Shown: positions 18,320-27,275 of the stretch, piece after piece
Position numbering within the stretch: the first letter of the stretch is position 1
Layout of the letters: each line of letters starts with the position of its first letter
Source: a gamma proteobacterium NOR5-3
GTDB lineage: Bacteria > Pseudomonadota > Gammaproteobacteria > Pseudomonadales > Halieaceae
Assembly (NCBI GenBank): GCA_000158155.1
Contig: DS999408.1
Location: 279,859 to 343,858 of the forward strand
Direction of reading: 5' to 3'
DNA length: 64,000 nt
Program-made: the position numbers and the translations under genes
Notes under the pieces: model-generated
What the model was told of the DNA's origin: nothing
The model's database searches: none
The model's input: only the letters and a program-made list of their open reading frames with translations

Positions 18320-19528
18320 TCAGATGCTGCGCTTAAGCACGGTGAGCGCTTCGATGTGCGGTGTTTGCGGAAACAGATCCAGAGGCTGAACCTCCTGCAA
18401 CTCAAACTTGTGTTCCATTGCGGCCTGCAGGTCGCGACACAGTGTCGCAAGATTGCAGGAAATATAGATGATGGTATTGAGGTGGGGTGCCCGGTGTAGA
18501 TAGTCGCCGATGTTCTTCAGGCCCTCGCGAGGAGGGTCCAGTAGCAATAGCTTTGCGCGGGACAGCTGCGCTTCGAGCTCTGCGGCGCTGTCGTCTCGGT
18601 CAAGGTTACTGCAAAGCCCTGTGACCCCCGGCAGTGAACGCGCCTGTAGGTCCTCAATGGCCGGGCCGAAGCTGTCCACCGCGCAAATAGATTCATAGGC
18701 GGCGCCGACAAGGACCTCAGTGAAGTTACCGGATCCGGCGAACAGCTCCAGCACCGGCGAGCTTGTCGGTATTTGAAGAACCTTCGCTCGCACCCATTCA
18801 CGCATGCGCTGATTTTGCGCGCTGTTACCCTGGCGAAATGGACGGCGCTCGTTAACAGACACTTGAGCGGCGTCGATATCGTCATCGATATCCAGGCTTG
18901 TCCATTGCTTTGAACGGCCGGGCTTCCAGGCGGGATTGGGAAGCCGGGCACGTAAATCAGTCAGGGTTTGACGATTCTTTGTGTTGAGCACCAGACAGTC
19001 GCTGACCTCGGCAAGGTCCCGGGAGCTTCCGGCGACGAAGCCTAATCGTTTGCCATCTGACTTAAGTTGCGCGCGGTTGCGATAGCCAAGCTCTTCCGGG
19101 GACGCCCAAATCGGTGATAGGGCCAAGGTGGCGTTCAGTGGTTGGAGCATGCGCTGCACATGCTGCTCTTTGTTCCGGAGTTGTTCGCGGTAATCCATAA
19201 ACAGCCAGGGGCAACCACCGCAGCTGTCGCTTGTGAAACCATGGTGAGGGCAGGGCGGTGCTCGGCGCAGCACAGATTTTTCGCTGAGGGAAATCACGCG
19301 GGCAAAGCCCATACGCCCCTTTAGGCCCGTGACTTCAAACAGTCCGCGCTCGCCAAGCCAGACTCCGGGTACAAAAAATACGCGACCCTCAGGATGCGCT
19401 ACCACGCCCTGACCGTCGCTACTTAGGTCGCGCACTTCGCCTTCGAAACGATGGCCGGGCTGCAGCCCTGTGTCGGGTTTACTGGCTCGTTTGGGCCTTG
19501 CGCGTAACGGTCGCTTGAACAATGACAT
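18320..19528 (-). CDS. TrmA/RumA family RNA (uracil-C5)-methyltransferase
   Basis: This 402-residue SAM-dependent enzyme methylates uridine C5 in rRNA or tRNA. An N-terminal TRAM-like domain (about 25-85) is followed by four cysteines for a [4Fe-4S] cluster: C at CPHHGF, then CGGC and a later C at VSDCLVL. Next come FRQGNSAQN (Q/N base-binding motif), the SAM site VLELFAGSGNFTEVL, LLLLDPPREGL and the catalytic-Cys motif YISCNLATLCRDL. The usual P of SCNPATLARD is L here. It could be RlmD or RlmC; the specificity is not settled. ATG 19528 is chosen for the AGGGAGA just upstream. Confidence 0.88.
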   Translation of the reverse strand: MSLFKRPLRARPKRASKPDTGLQPGHRFEGEVRDLSSDGQGVVAHPEGRVFFVPGVWLGERGLFEVTGLKGRMGFARVISLSEKSVLRRAPPCPHHGFTSDSCGGCPWLFMDYREQLRNKEQHVQRMLQPLNATLALSPIWASPEELGYRNRAQLKSDGKRLGFVAGSSRDLAEVSDCLVLNTKNRQTLTDLRARLPNPAWKPGRSKQWTSLDIDDDIDAAQVSVNERRPFRQGNSAQNQRMREWVRAKVLQIPTSSPVLELFAGSGNFTEVLVGAAYESICAVDSFGPAIEDLQARSLPGVTGLCSNLDRDDSAAELEAQLSRAKLLLLDPPREGLKNIGDYLHRAPHLNTIIYISCNLATLCRDLQAAMEHKFELQEVQPLDLFPQTPHIEALTVLKRSI

Positions 19529-19578
19529 TCTCCCTATGGAACACACTCAACGCGCTGAGTCCTCCGAAAGTGCGCAGC

Positions 19579-20847
19579 TTACGCGGTGGCCGGCGTCTCT
19601 TGCACCGGGGGTGTGCCCGGCAGAGACAAAACAAGATTCTCCCGTCGGATACGCACCCCCAGTCCTATGATCACCGCTAACAATATCGGCGTGAAGGCGA
19701 TCAGAAGGCCTAGCAAGGTGACCTTAATGCCCTGAGTATCCAGGGACCAGCCCAGTAACGGCCCGGTGACGATAAACAGGCTGCGCACCGCCAAACTCAC
19801 AAGGGAGTTAACTGTGGCTCTAAAGTCGCCGGGAATCCGTCGATTCAAGGCGTCATAGAATAGCGTTAGACTCATGCCGCGGCTGAGCTGAATAGAAAAC
19901 CCAAACATTACGCCGACCCAGCCTCCCGCATAAGCCATGCCGAGTAAGCCTATGAGCGGGAGTATCGCCGTGATGATCAGCAGCTTGCGCCATCCCAGTT
20001 TACTCTCGATGTAGGTGGCGTAACGCGCGCCCAGGCTTACGGTTAAGGCAAACAATGCCCAAATATAGCCAAAGTGTTCTACCGCTATACCCTGTAATTC
20101 CCAGTACTTTTGGTAGATCCAGAACGCGTACATAGCCAGAAGTCCAAAAGCAGCGATAGCAAATGCGGTCCACAGCACCACGGGCTTGCCCCGCAGCAAC
20201 AGCTCCAGAATCGCAGCGGTATTTGCACTGTGACTTTGCGTGAGTGTCGGACGTGGGGATTCTATGAGTAAGAAACCCAGTAGCAGCGGTATGAATCCGC
20301 TAATAGCCTGCGCCGCGATCAATACGCTCATGTCGCCAAGCAGCAGCAATAGCGCTGCGCCGATGCCGGCAAGCCCGGACGCGGCCGCTTCTATGGAAAT
20401 CAAGCGGCTCAGTGCCTTGCTCGCGCTGGGCCCTGCTTCTTCAGAATCTTCCAGCTGCTTTTGCGAATCGTAGAGCAGCGCGAGGTCTGCGCCGGAGATG
20501 AGGCTGACGCCGATACCCAGTAAAACCTCGTACACCAGAAAGTCCCCAAAGCCGTCAGCGAAGACCAGCCACAGGAAACCGCAGCCATTGATGCCGGAGC
20601 CGATAATGATGGCACGCCGTCTGCCCCAGATGTCGGCAATGTAGCCGGAAGGAACCTCGAAACAGGCAATGGTCAGGGCGTATAGCGCCTGGGTCTGCAG
20701 GATTTGCGTCATGGACAGGCCGTGCGCCTGCACCAGCGGCACGAAGATGGGCACGATCAGCACGAAGCTATGAAAAAAGCCCATGAGATAGATGACGTTT
20801 GCGTTGACTCTTAATGACCGTTGCACGGTGTTTACCCTGTTTACCAC
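19579..20847 (-). CDS. Major facilitator superfamily transporter
   Basis: This 422-residue protein has about twelve hydrophobic segments in two bundles. The loop between helices 2 and 3 has FEVPSGYIADIWGRRRAI, an MFS motif A variant. A central charged loop (about 185-215) divides the halves. The substrate is unknown; the overall sequence resembles MFS members annotated as general drug or metabolite efflux. The start is uncertain: GTG 20847 or the next in-frame GTG at 20826. A strong bidirectional terminator lies only about 40 bases upstream, so the promoter must be very close or inside the hairpin flank. Confidence 0.8.
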   Translation of the reverse strand: MVNRVNTVQRSLRVNANVIYLMGFFHSFVLIVPIFVPLVQAHGLSMTQILQTQALYALTIACFEVPSGYIADIWGRRRAIIIGSGINGCGFLWLVFADGFGDFLVYEVLLGIGVSLISGADLALLYDSQKQLEDSEEAGPSASKALSRLISIEAAASGLAGIGAALLLLLGDMSVLIAAQAISGFIPLLLGFLLIESPRPTLTQSHSANTAAILELLLRGKPVVLWTAFAIAAFGLLAMYAFWIYQKYWELQGIAVEHFGYIWALFALTVSLGARYATYIESKLGWRKLLIITAILPLIGLLGMAYAGGWVGVMFGFSIQLSRGMSLTLFYDALNRRIPGDFRATVNSLVSLAVRSLFIVTGPLLGWSLDTQGIKVTLLGLLIAFTPILLAVIIGLGVRIRRENLVLSLPGTPPVQETPATA

Positions 20848-20888
20848 CGGGAACCCGGGCCGGGAGAGTCTTGTTTCGGGTCTTAAAC

Positions 20889-20929
20889 GAAAAAGGCCTC
20901 CGAGCCCTGAGTTCTCGGAGGCCTTTTTT
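20889..20929. terminator. Bidirectional Rho-independent terminator
   Basis: Stem AAAAAGGCCTCCGAG / CTCGGAGGCCTTTTT around a 9-base loop, with A- and T-tracts on both sides. It serves the minus-strand frame that ends at 20945. Confidence 0.92.
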
Positions 20930-20944
20930 AAAAACTGCGTTTAA

Positions 20945-21085
20945 TTACGCGTTTAGCTTCCTCGAACCACTTTTTGCGTGGCGCATGTCCTCGCCCACGG
21001 TCTTCTGCGCTTGGCGCAGAACCACAGGTGCCGCCCCCAAGGACGGGGTATGCGTATAGCAAGTATGTGAATGAAGCGTATTCAT
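20945..21085 (-). CDS. Possible small basic protein, 46 residues
   Basis: The frame starts MNTLHSHTCYTHTPSLGAAP and ends with the basic stretch GEDMRHAKSGSRKLNA. It is supported mainly by the strong terminator 16 bases after its stop and by being the only frame in a 450-base gap. There is no clear ribosome-binding site at ATG 21085. The frame is open to 21184, where an alternative GTG start would give a 79-residue protein. No family is recognised. It could equally be a transcribed non-coding region that ends at the terminator. Confidence 0.35.
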   Translation of the reverse strand: MNTLHSHTCYTHTPSLGAAPVVLRQAQKTVGEDMRHAKSGSRKLNA

Positions 21086-21300
21086 TGGTCCACAGATCCG
21101 GACGTGTTTTGACAGCCGTGCATCATCCTCTACCTTGTTACTACGTTGCAATCCGTAAAGGTGTGCTTGTGACTTTTTCACCACAAAGCGAGGAAACGTG
21201 GATTTCGTGACCTGGTTCCTTGTCAGAGGCTCTGAAGGTCGCCGGGAAGTGGGTCAGGCCTGCGATGCGAGTGCGACCGCGGGCCCGGGACTGTGGGGGA
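21086..21300. other. Intergenic stretch with no supported gene
   Basis: Between the possible small frame and the TonB receptor stop. There is a TTTTGACAGCC element on the plus strand near 21108 but no matching -10 site. A GC-rich palindrome near 21280 (GCGGGCCCGGG) is not followed by T and is not a convincing terminator. Confidence 0.5.
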
Positions 21301-23502
21301 CTAGAAAGCGTAGGAGCCCGTTAGTCCGTAGGTGCGGGGCGGCAGCATGGAGCCCACGCGTAAAGAGTTGTACAGCGGGGCCGTGATGATGTTGTTAGAG
21401 ATCACCTCTTCATCACTCAAGTTACGGCCCCAGAGGCTCAGCATCCAGCGACCTTCCGGGCCAAAGCTGTAGTCGGCATTGGCATTGATCAGCCCGTAGC
21501 CCTCCTGGAAAGCGTCGCTGCGATTCCATTCAGTAAAGTACACATCATCCTGATAGTAGCCTTCACCGCGGACCCGCAAATTACCGTTGCCCAGAGCCGT
21601 TTGATAGGTGAAGCCGAGTTTGAAGGTGTACTCCGGCGCGTTAGGCAGCGTATTGCCACTCAAATCTGTCGGGGTGAAGCCATTGGCATAATCACCGTTG
21701 ATGAACTCTTTATATTCAGCGCTGAGATAGGTTGCGAACAGATCTACGGTGAATGAGTCGGTTATGGCGTAGGTCAATTCAAGCTCGGCACCGTAGTTCT
21801 CGGCTTCTGCCGCATTGATGGTGCTGACAGTACTGGTTTCGTCCACAAAGGATATCTGCACGTTCTGGTAGTCGTAGAAGAATGCGGCGATGGAGTAGTT
21901 CAGCCGGCCGTCACTACTGCTGCCTTTGTATCCCAGTTCAACAGCATCTACGGTCTCAGGATCAAGCGGTGGACTGAGACTACCGGTGTTGATCACGCCA
22001 GATTTAAACGCCTGATTGTAGGTGGCGTACATCAGTGTGTCATCGTTGGGGCGGTACTCCAGGGTGATGCGCGGAGTTATGTCATCCCAGTCAGCTTTTG
22101 CATCAGTAGGTACGTTGAGTCCCGCGGCATCAAAGATGAACGCGCCGGTCCCTTCCCGCTCTTCGTAGTTGTAGCGCGCACCGGCAATCACCGTGAATTG
22201 CTCGCCCAGGGGGACCGTAAGCTCTACAAATGCAGCGTAGGCGGTAATATCAACATCGCCGTCCTGCAGGTACTTGCCACTGTTTAAGAAGTCGCCGATG
22301 GGAGTTCCACAGGTAGCTGGTGCTGCAAAAAAGCAAAAGTTCGTGAGAGGCACAAACACTTCGCCAAAGAGCTCTTCTTCGAAGTACATGGCGCCGGCAA
22401 GAATGCTGTAACTGTCGCGTTCGACATTAAGAGTGAATTCCTGCCCGAAGGAGTCGCTTTCCTCTGTGTAGTTGTTCTGGCCGAACAGATCCACCTCAGT
22501 GGAGTCCAAGTCGTCGCGAAGGAAACGATCCATATTCTGTGCGGAGGTAGTTGAGCGTAGCGATACGTTCTCGGACAACTCAAAGTTCAGGATCATGTTC
22601 GCCATAAAACCCTCTCGGGTATTGATGGCTTCCTGATCCGAGTAGATATCGTATAGGGTGCCGCCCACATCAAATATTGTGCTCCCGCCCAGCGCTGTTA
22701 CCGCTGGTGGCAGGCCGCCCGCTGTGCCTGCTGAAGGTCCGAAGTAGTGGAACGCATAATTGTTGTCGTCTTCTTCGTAGTACTGATAAGACAGCGTTGC
22801 ATCCCAGTTGGCGTCGGGGTTGTAGCTTAAGGTAGCGCGATACGCGTCGGCGTTTCGGTCGTCCACTTCGTTGCCGGTAAACAGGTTCGTGCCATAGCCG
22901 TCGCGTCGTTCGATCTTGGTGGCAAGGCGCAAGGCCAGAGAGTCAGTGATGGGTAGATCTACCGCGCCCTCGAGGGTTGCCATGCTGTAATTACCGGCTG
23001 TGAGGTTGATGTAGCCGCCCAGTTCATCGCCCGGTTTAGCAGTCACCGCATTAATGGCTCCCGCCGTAGCTCCCCTTCCATAGAGCGTACCCTGGGGGCC
23101 TCTCAGAACCTCGAGTTGCTCCAGATCAAACATCCCGACCAATTGTGCGGCGGGACGGGGAATGATGGCGCCATCCTGAAGTATGGATACCGCGCCTTCG
23201 CCGCCGATATCGATGCTGGTCATGCCGATGCCACGCATAAACACGCGGGCGAAGCCAAATTGATCACCGATAGACATGTTGGGAATCTCGGTATACATAT
23301 CGCGAACGGTTTGCACGCCGCCCGGACCGATGGCATCGGCTCCAATGACGTTAGCCGCAACGGATAGGTCCGAGAGGCTGGCGTCCCGTTTGGTCGCTGT
23401 GACTACCACCTCTTCAAGTGCGTTTTGGGCCATAGCCAGGCCTGGTGCGAGTACGGCGGCCGTAACAGCCGCTGCCAATAATTTTGACGATATGCGTTGC
23501 AT
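21301..23502 (-). CDS. TonB-dependent outer-membrane receptor
   Basis: The 733-residue precursor begins with a signal peptide (MQRISSKLLAAAVTAAVLAP, cleaved after AMAQ). The TonB box follows directly (ALEEVVVTATKR). The plug domain contains FMRGIGMTSIDIGGEG and LEVLRGPQGTLYGRGATAGA, and the 22-strand barrel ends in the aromatic residue of YGLTGSYAF. It actively imports a large or scarce substrate across the outer membrane. As the last gene of the ADH-TetR-ligase unit (69 bases after the ligase stop), it is probably induced with the catabolic genes and brings in their substrate (inference). The ligand is unknown. ATG 23502 is the signal-peptide start. Confidence 0.9.
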   Translation of the reverse strand: MQRISSKLLAAAVTAAVLAPGLAMAQNALEEVVVTATKRDASLSDLSVAANVIGADAIGPGGVQTVRDMYTEIPNMSIGDQFGFARVFMRGIGMTSIDIGGEGAVSILQDGAIIPRPAAQLVGMFDLEQLEVLRGPQGTLYGRGATAGAINAVTAKPGDELGGYINLTAGNYSMATLEGAVDLPITDSLALRLATKIERRDGYGTNLFTGNEVDDRNADAYRATLSYNPDANWDATLSYQYYEEDDNNYAFHYFGPSAGTAGGLPPAVTALGGSTIFDVGGTLYDIYSDQEAINTREGFMANMILNFELSENVSLRSTTSAQNMDRFLRDDLDSTEVDLFGQNNYTEESDSFGQEFTLNVERDSYSILAGAMYFEEELFGEVFVPLTNFCFFAAPATCGTPIGDFLNSGKYLQDGDVDITAYAAFVELTVPLGEQFTVIAGARYNYEEREGTGAFIFDAAGLNVPTDAKADWDDITPRITLEYRPNDDTLMYATYNQAFKSGVINTGSLSPPLDPETVDAVELGYKGSSSDGRLNYSIAAFFYDYQNVQISFVDETSTVSTINAAEAENYGAELELTYAITDSFTVDLFATYLSAEYKEFINGDYANGFTPTDLSGNTLPNAPEYTFKLGFTYQTALGNGNLRVRGEGYYQDDVYFTEWNRSDAFQEGYGLINANADYSFGPEGRWMLSLWGRNLSDEEVISNNIITAPLYNSLRVGSMLPPRTYGLTGSYAF

Positions 23503-23571
23503 GATGTTTCCCTGCCCTATTATTGAATTATGTTGTTGCATGGGTGATTGTTGCTGTTTTGGAACCTTGTT

Positions 23572-25188
23572 TTAGCTACTCAGTGCCTCCCGTTTTACTT
23601 TGATTCCAGCTTTCTCTCGATCCCAGGTATCCTCCGTGATGGCCTCCGCGCGGAGGAGATGTTTCAGGACCTTGGCCGACGGAGTCTTTGGAAGTTCGTC
23701 CATGATTCGGATGTATCTTGGCACCATGAAGTAGGCCATGCGTTCGATGAGAAACTGCGTCAGGTCTTCAGGGTCAATGCTCCGCCCTTCCACCGGAGCA
23801 ACGCAGATCATTACATCGTCTTCGCTCAGATCACTGGGCACGCCATAGGCGGCGGCTTCGCGTACCGCGGGATAGGCGACGACCTCGGCTTCGACTTCGA
23901 AAGAAGAGATGTTCTCTCCCCGCCGTCGAATTGCATCTTTGCGACGGTCTACGAAGTAGTAGTAACCCTCTTCATCGCGTCTAAAGCAGTCACCGGTGTG
24001 GAACCAACCATTGCGCCAGGCCTCGGCCGTGGCTTCGGGATTCTTGTAGTAACCGGAGTTCATGCCCCAGGGCCGATCCGTGCGAACCAGCATTTCGCCG
24101 ATTTCGCCCACGCCCACCTCACAGTCGTTTTCGTCAACCAGTCGCACGTCAACGCCATCACGTTTTTTGCCACAGGTTCCGCGGCTGGTGGGATTGGGGT
24201 CCGAGACGATGGGTGAAGAGATCTCCGTCATATTGAATATGGTGTAGATGTCTATGCCAAAGCGGGTGTGCAATTCGCCTGCCGTTTCGGTCATGGGCAC
24301 CATGAACGCCAGTCTAAGGCTATGGTTCTGATCATCCGGGGATGGGGGCTGTTTCAGTAAAAACGTCGCCATGACGCCAAGCAGGAACGCGGCGCTGGTT
24401 TTTGTTTCTCTGACAAAGGGCCAGAAGCGCGCGGTATCAAAGGTCTCCATCACCGCGATGGAGCCGCCACGAGCCAGCATGACTGAGATGATGCCCATAC
24501 CGCCGATATGGAACAGCGGCATGTTGATCAGGAAACGGTCTTCGCCGGTCACAAAGTGCCAGGTCTCTGGCCCCGCGTTAGTAAACAGATGCAGGTAGGA
24601 AGACAGAACCCCCTTGGAAGGCCCTGTCGTGCCCGAGGTGTAAATAATCGATTGGTTGTCCCAGGGCTCGATGGGCCGCTGCAGCTGCGGAAGTTCGGTC
24701 TCTTCTCCTCTTAATTGATCGAAGCCTTCGCAGGGCAGGGGCGAGCTTTGGGCGTCGCCGCCTACCGCGATTACAGCGTTAAGATCGGCCGTGTCGACGT
24801 CTGCAAGGCGCGGTACCAGATCGCGATGGGAAACCAGGAGTTTGGCATCGGAGTTTTTCAGTACGTGCTCTAACAGACCCCCCTTGTATGCAGTGTTAAA
24901 CGGAACGAAGACCGCCCCGAGATAATTGATGGCAAAAAAGGTGAGAATGCCCTCGCGGCCACCGAACAGCCAGACCGCTACGTGGTCGCCCTGGTGAACA
25001 CCGCGTTTAGCCAGTCCCGCCGCTACGCTGATCACTTCATCACGCAGCTGCTCATAGGTCCAGGTGTCGCCATTTTCAAAAATAGAGTAGACCGTATCGG
25101 GCGTTTCCCTGGCCCACTTATCGATGAGATAACGCACAACACAGTCTTCGCGCGCCGGCACTCGTGAGTCCTGATGAACTGCAGTCAA
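23572..25188 (-). CDS. Acyl-CoA synthetase, AMP-forming (CaiC-like)
   Basis: This 538-residue member of the ANL superfamily activates a carboxylic acid to its CoA thioester with ATP. Core motifs are SIIYTSGTTGPSKGVLSSY (P-loop), the A5-like region IFNMTEISSPIVSD, GWFHTGDCFRRDEEGYYYFV (ATP/hinge), RRKDAIRRRGENISSFEVE and the catalytic Lys in LPKTPSAKVLKH. It most resembles the crotonobetaine/carnitine ligase branch. The start is TTG 25188, because AAGGAGAG precedes it at the right distance. It lies 11 bases after the TetR stop. It probably makes the CoA ester used by the divergent mutase operon (inference). Confidence 0.9.
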   Translation of the reverse strand: MTAVHQDSRVPAREDCVVRYLIDKWARETPDTVYSIFENGDTWTYEQLRDEVISVAAGLAKRGVHQGDHVAVWLFGGREGILTFFAINYLGAVFVPFNTAYKGGLLEHVLKNSDAKLLVSHRDLVPRLADVDTADLNAVIAVGGDAQSSPLPCEGFDQLRGEETELPQLQRPIEPWDNQSIIYTSGTTGPSKGVLSSYLHLFTNAGPETWHFVTGEDRFLINMPLFHIGGMGIISVMLARGGSIAVMETFDTARFWPFVRETKTSAAFLLGVMATFLLKQPPSPDDQNHSLRLAFMVPMTETAGELHTRFGIDIYTIFNMTEISSPIVSDPNPTSRGTCGKKRDGVDVRLVDENDCEVGVGEIGEMLVRTDRPWGMNSGYYKNPEATAEAWRNGWFHTGDCFRRDEEGYYYFVDRRKDAIRRRGENISSFEVEAEVVAYPAVREAAAYGVPSDLSEDDVMICVAPVEGRSIDPEDLTQFLIERMAYFMVPRYIRIMDELPKTPSAKVLKHLLRAEAITEDTWDREKAGIKVKREALSS

Positions 25189-25199
25189 AACGCTCTCCT

Positions 25200-25925
25200 T
25201 TATTTTTTTAATCCTGTGATCGGGGTAGTCGAGGCTGAGTGCTTTGTGGCCTCGGTTGTTTTTCTTGATTCCATATCGAGGGTTTCGATGCGGATTGGGG
25301 AGTGCACCATACGTGCAACGTTCTGGATAAGCGTCGCGAGCACTTCGGTTTCTGACCAATGCCCGCCGGGCGTATACCAAAGAGCGACCCAGCTCATCAT
25401 GCCGCCAATGGTGGTGGCGGTGAGGACGGGATTGTCCACCGTGAACTCTCCGGAGTTTGTGCCTTCGAGCAGCAGATTGCCAAGACGATGATCGAAGAGT
25501 GAGCGTAGCTCGCGGATTTCTCTAGCCGATGTCTCATCGAGGTTTTTCTCCTCGCGAAGATAGACCACGATGTTCTCTTCGTTATCCAGAATTAGTCGGG
25601 TGACCTTGTCGACAATCAGTTTTAGTCGGTCCCAGGGTGACCCTGGCGACGCCAGACAGTTATCTAACGCTTCCAGTGAGACGCTGATTCCCAGTCGGGA
25701 TATGTCGAACAGGATTTCGCCTTTGTTCTTGTAGTAGCTGTAAATAAACGGTTTGGTGACTTTCAGGCGCTCGGCGATGGCATCGATGGTGGCGCTTTCA
25801 TAACCCTGCTGAAAGAACAGATGCGCGGCTTCTTCGCGAATCCGCCGACGTTTAAAGGTGGCAAGCTCGCTCTTGAGCCCGCCGCCCGCGGTGTGTTTGT
25901 CGGCCAGTGAGGGTTCTGCTGCCAC
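25200..25925 (-). CDS. TetR/AcrR family transcriptional regulator
   Basis: This 241-residue regulator has an N-terminal helix-turn-helix at about residues 22-68: KRRRIREEAAHLFFQQGYES, then ATIDAIAERLKVTKPFIYSY and YKNKGEILFD. The C-terminal ligand-binding half is helical, with the family pattern LRSLFDHRLGNLLLEGTNSGEF. GTG 25925 is the chosen start; it lies 8 bases after the dehydrogenase stop. It is encoded inside the catabolic operon and is the likely repressor of the divergent promoters around 27.2 kb. A CoA-thioester ligand would be typical for this branch (inference). There is a C-terminal Lys/Thr/Ser-rich tail of about 20 residues. Confidence 0.88.
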   Translation of the reverse strand: MAAEPSLADKHTAGGGLKSELATFKRRRIREEAAHLFFQQGYESATIDAIAERLKVTKPFIYSYYKNKGEILFDISRLGISVSLEALDNCLASPGSPWDRLKLIVDKVTRLILDNEENIVVYLREEKNLDETSAREIRELRSLFDHRLGNLLLEGTNSGEFTVDNPVLTATTIGGMMSWVALWYTPGGHWSETEVLATLIQNVARMVHSPIRIETLDMESRKTTEATKHSASTTPITGLKK

Positions 25926-25933
25926 CGGGTGTC

Positions 25934-27109
25934 TTATCCGGCGGCCATCTTCAGCACGGGCAATACGTCTTCGGCTTTTTCTACCGTTCGCGGATTGGTT
26001 CGCGCCCAAAAGTCATGCATGGTGTTTTCGGCAACCAGGGCATGATCAGCCTCAGTTACACCTACCGCGGCCAGAGAGCGGGGCATGCCCAGACTGGTGA
26101 TGAACTCATCCACAATCACGGAGGCTGCTTCATCGGGGCGACCAAATGCACGGCTAATGCGCTTTTGACGATCGCCGTTGACGGATTCGTTAAAGGCCAG
26201 CACAGCAGGGGCCATGACGCAGGAGCAATATCCGTGGGGCACATCAAAACTACCGCCCAGTACATGACCTATAGCGTGACTAAGCCCCATTTGGACGCCG
26301 CCAACGATAGGCACCATGGACTGCCAGGCGCCGACCTGGCACTTGAGTCGTGCTTCTAAGTCACCGGGGTCAGCTTTCACTCGAGACAAGCCGTCGCTGA
26401 GCAGTTCCAGGGCGCTGGCGGCCATACCGTCAGCAAAATGATTGGATTGCAGCGAGCCCAGGGCTTCAAGTGCATGATCCACCGAGCGAACGCCGGTAGA
26501 CAACCAGAGCCATTCCGGTGTATGCACGGTGAGTGCTGGATCAAGAATAACGGTGACGGGGGCCATGAGACGCGTTTCGTAGGCCTGCTTGAGTTTCACT
26601 TTTTCGTCGGTAGCGCCACTTAAAGGATTGAACTCACCGCCCGAGAGCGTGGTGGGGCAGATGATGGCGCGCACATCCGGTCCGTCAAACACGGGCTTGA
26701 TGACTTCACCTTCATCATTGACGTAGACCCGGTAGTTGTCCATCTCGTCATGCTCACGGATATTGTGCTTCAAGCAGATGGTGACAATTTTTCCGGCATC
26801 GGTGACCGATCCGCCCCCAACGGTGACCACGAGGTCGGCATTGGCCTCGCGGGCCATGGCTGCCGCTTCGAGTACCGCTCCTCGAGGAGCGTGTGCGGGC
26901 ATGCCGTGATAGGTGGCAGCGACTTTACTGCCCAAAGCTTTGCGGATCTGATCAATCTCATCGGTTTGTTCATTGAGACTTGAGCTGACAAGCAAAAATA
27001 CGCGCTCGGCGCCCATTCGCTCTGCTTCCGCAGCGATAGCGACGGATGCACGCTCGCCCATGTACACCTTCTCTGTGGCCGTCAGATCAAGAACTGAGGG
27101 AGACACCAT
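25934..27109 (-). CDS. Iron-containing alcohol dehydrogenase family protein (maleylacetate reductase-like)
   Basis: This 391-residue group III dehydrogenase has the NAD(P)-binding signature VTVGGGSVTDAGK (about residues 83-97). The metal-binding half contains VDHALEALGS, GLSHAIGHVLGGSFDVPHGY (two His ligands) and a later His near HDFWARTNPR. The family includes alcohol dehydrogenases, maleylacetate reductases and hydroxyacid-oxoacid transhydrogenases, so the exact substrate is open. ATG 27109 is preferred to ATG 27145 for the AAGGA about ten bases upstream. It is the first gene of the minus-strand unit and divergent from the mutase operon. Confidence 0.85.
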   Translation of the reverse strand: MVSPSVLDLTATEKVYMGERASVAIAAEAERMGAERVFLLVSSSLNEQTDEIDQIRKALGSKVAATYHGMPAHAPRGAVLEAAAMAREANADLVVTVGGGSVTDAGKIVTICLKHNIREHDEMDNYRVYVNDEGEVIKPVFDGPDVRAIICPTTLSGGEFNPLSGATDEKVKLKQAYETRLMAPVTVILDPALTVHTPEWLWLSTGVRSVDHALEALGSLQSNHFADGMAASALELLSDGLSRVKADPGDLEARLKCQVGAWQSMVPIVGGVQMGLSHAIGHVLGGSFDVPHGYCSCVMAPAVLAFNESVNGDRQKRISRAFGRPDEAASVIVDEFITSLGMPRSLAAVGVTEADHALVAENTMHDFWARTNPRTVEKAEDVLPVLKMAAG

Positions 27110-27157
27110 TGCTGAATCCTTATGTTTGTTTATGTCAGCTTGCACGATTAGATAGCT

Positions 27158-27185
27158 AGAGTAATATTTTCTTATTAACAGTCAA
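27158..27185 (-). promoter_or_regulatory. Predicted promoter of the ADH-TetR-ligase-receptor unit
   Basis: On the minus strand TTGACT (27185-27180) is followed after 16 bases by TACTCT (27163-27158) in an AT-rich stretch that contrasts with the GC-rich surroundings. The imperfect inverted repeat TTAACA-N10-TGTTTAA (about 27175-27197) overlaps the -35 region and is a candidate TetR operator. Confidence 0.45.
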
Positions 27186-27275
27186 GTAAATGTTTAATCA
27201 GTAGACAGCGGTTATTGCGCGGTAGTATCGTCTGCGGCTCGTTCCTATCGAATAAACCAACAATCAGGGCGTCTT

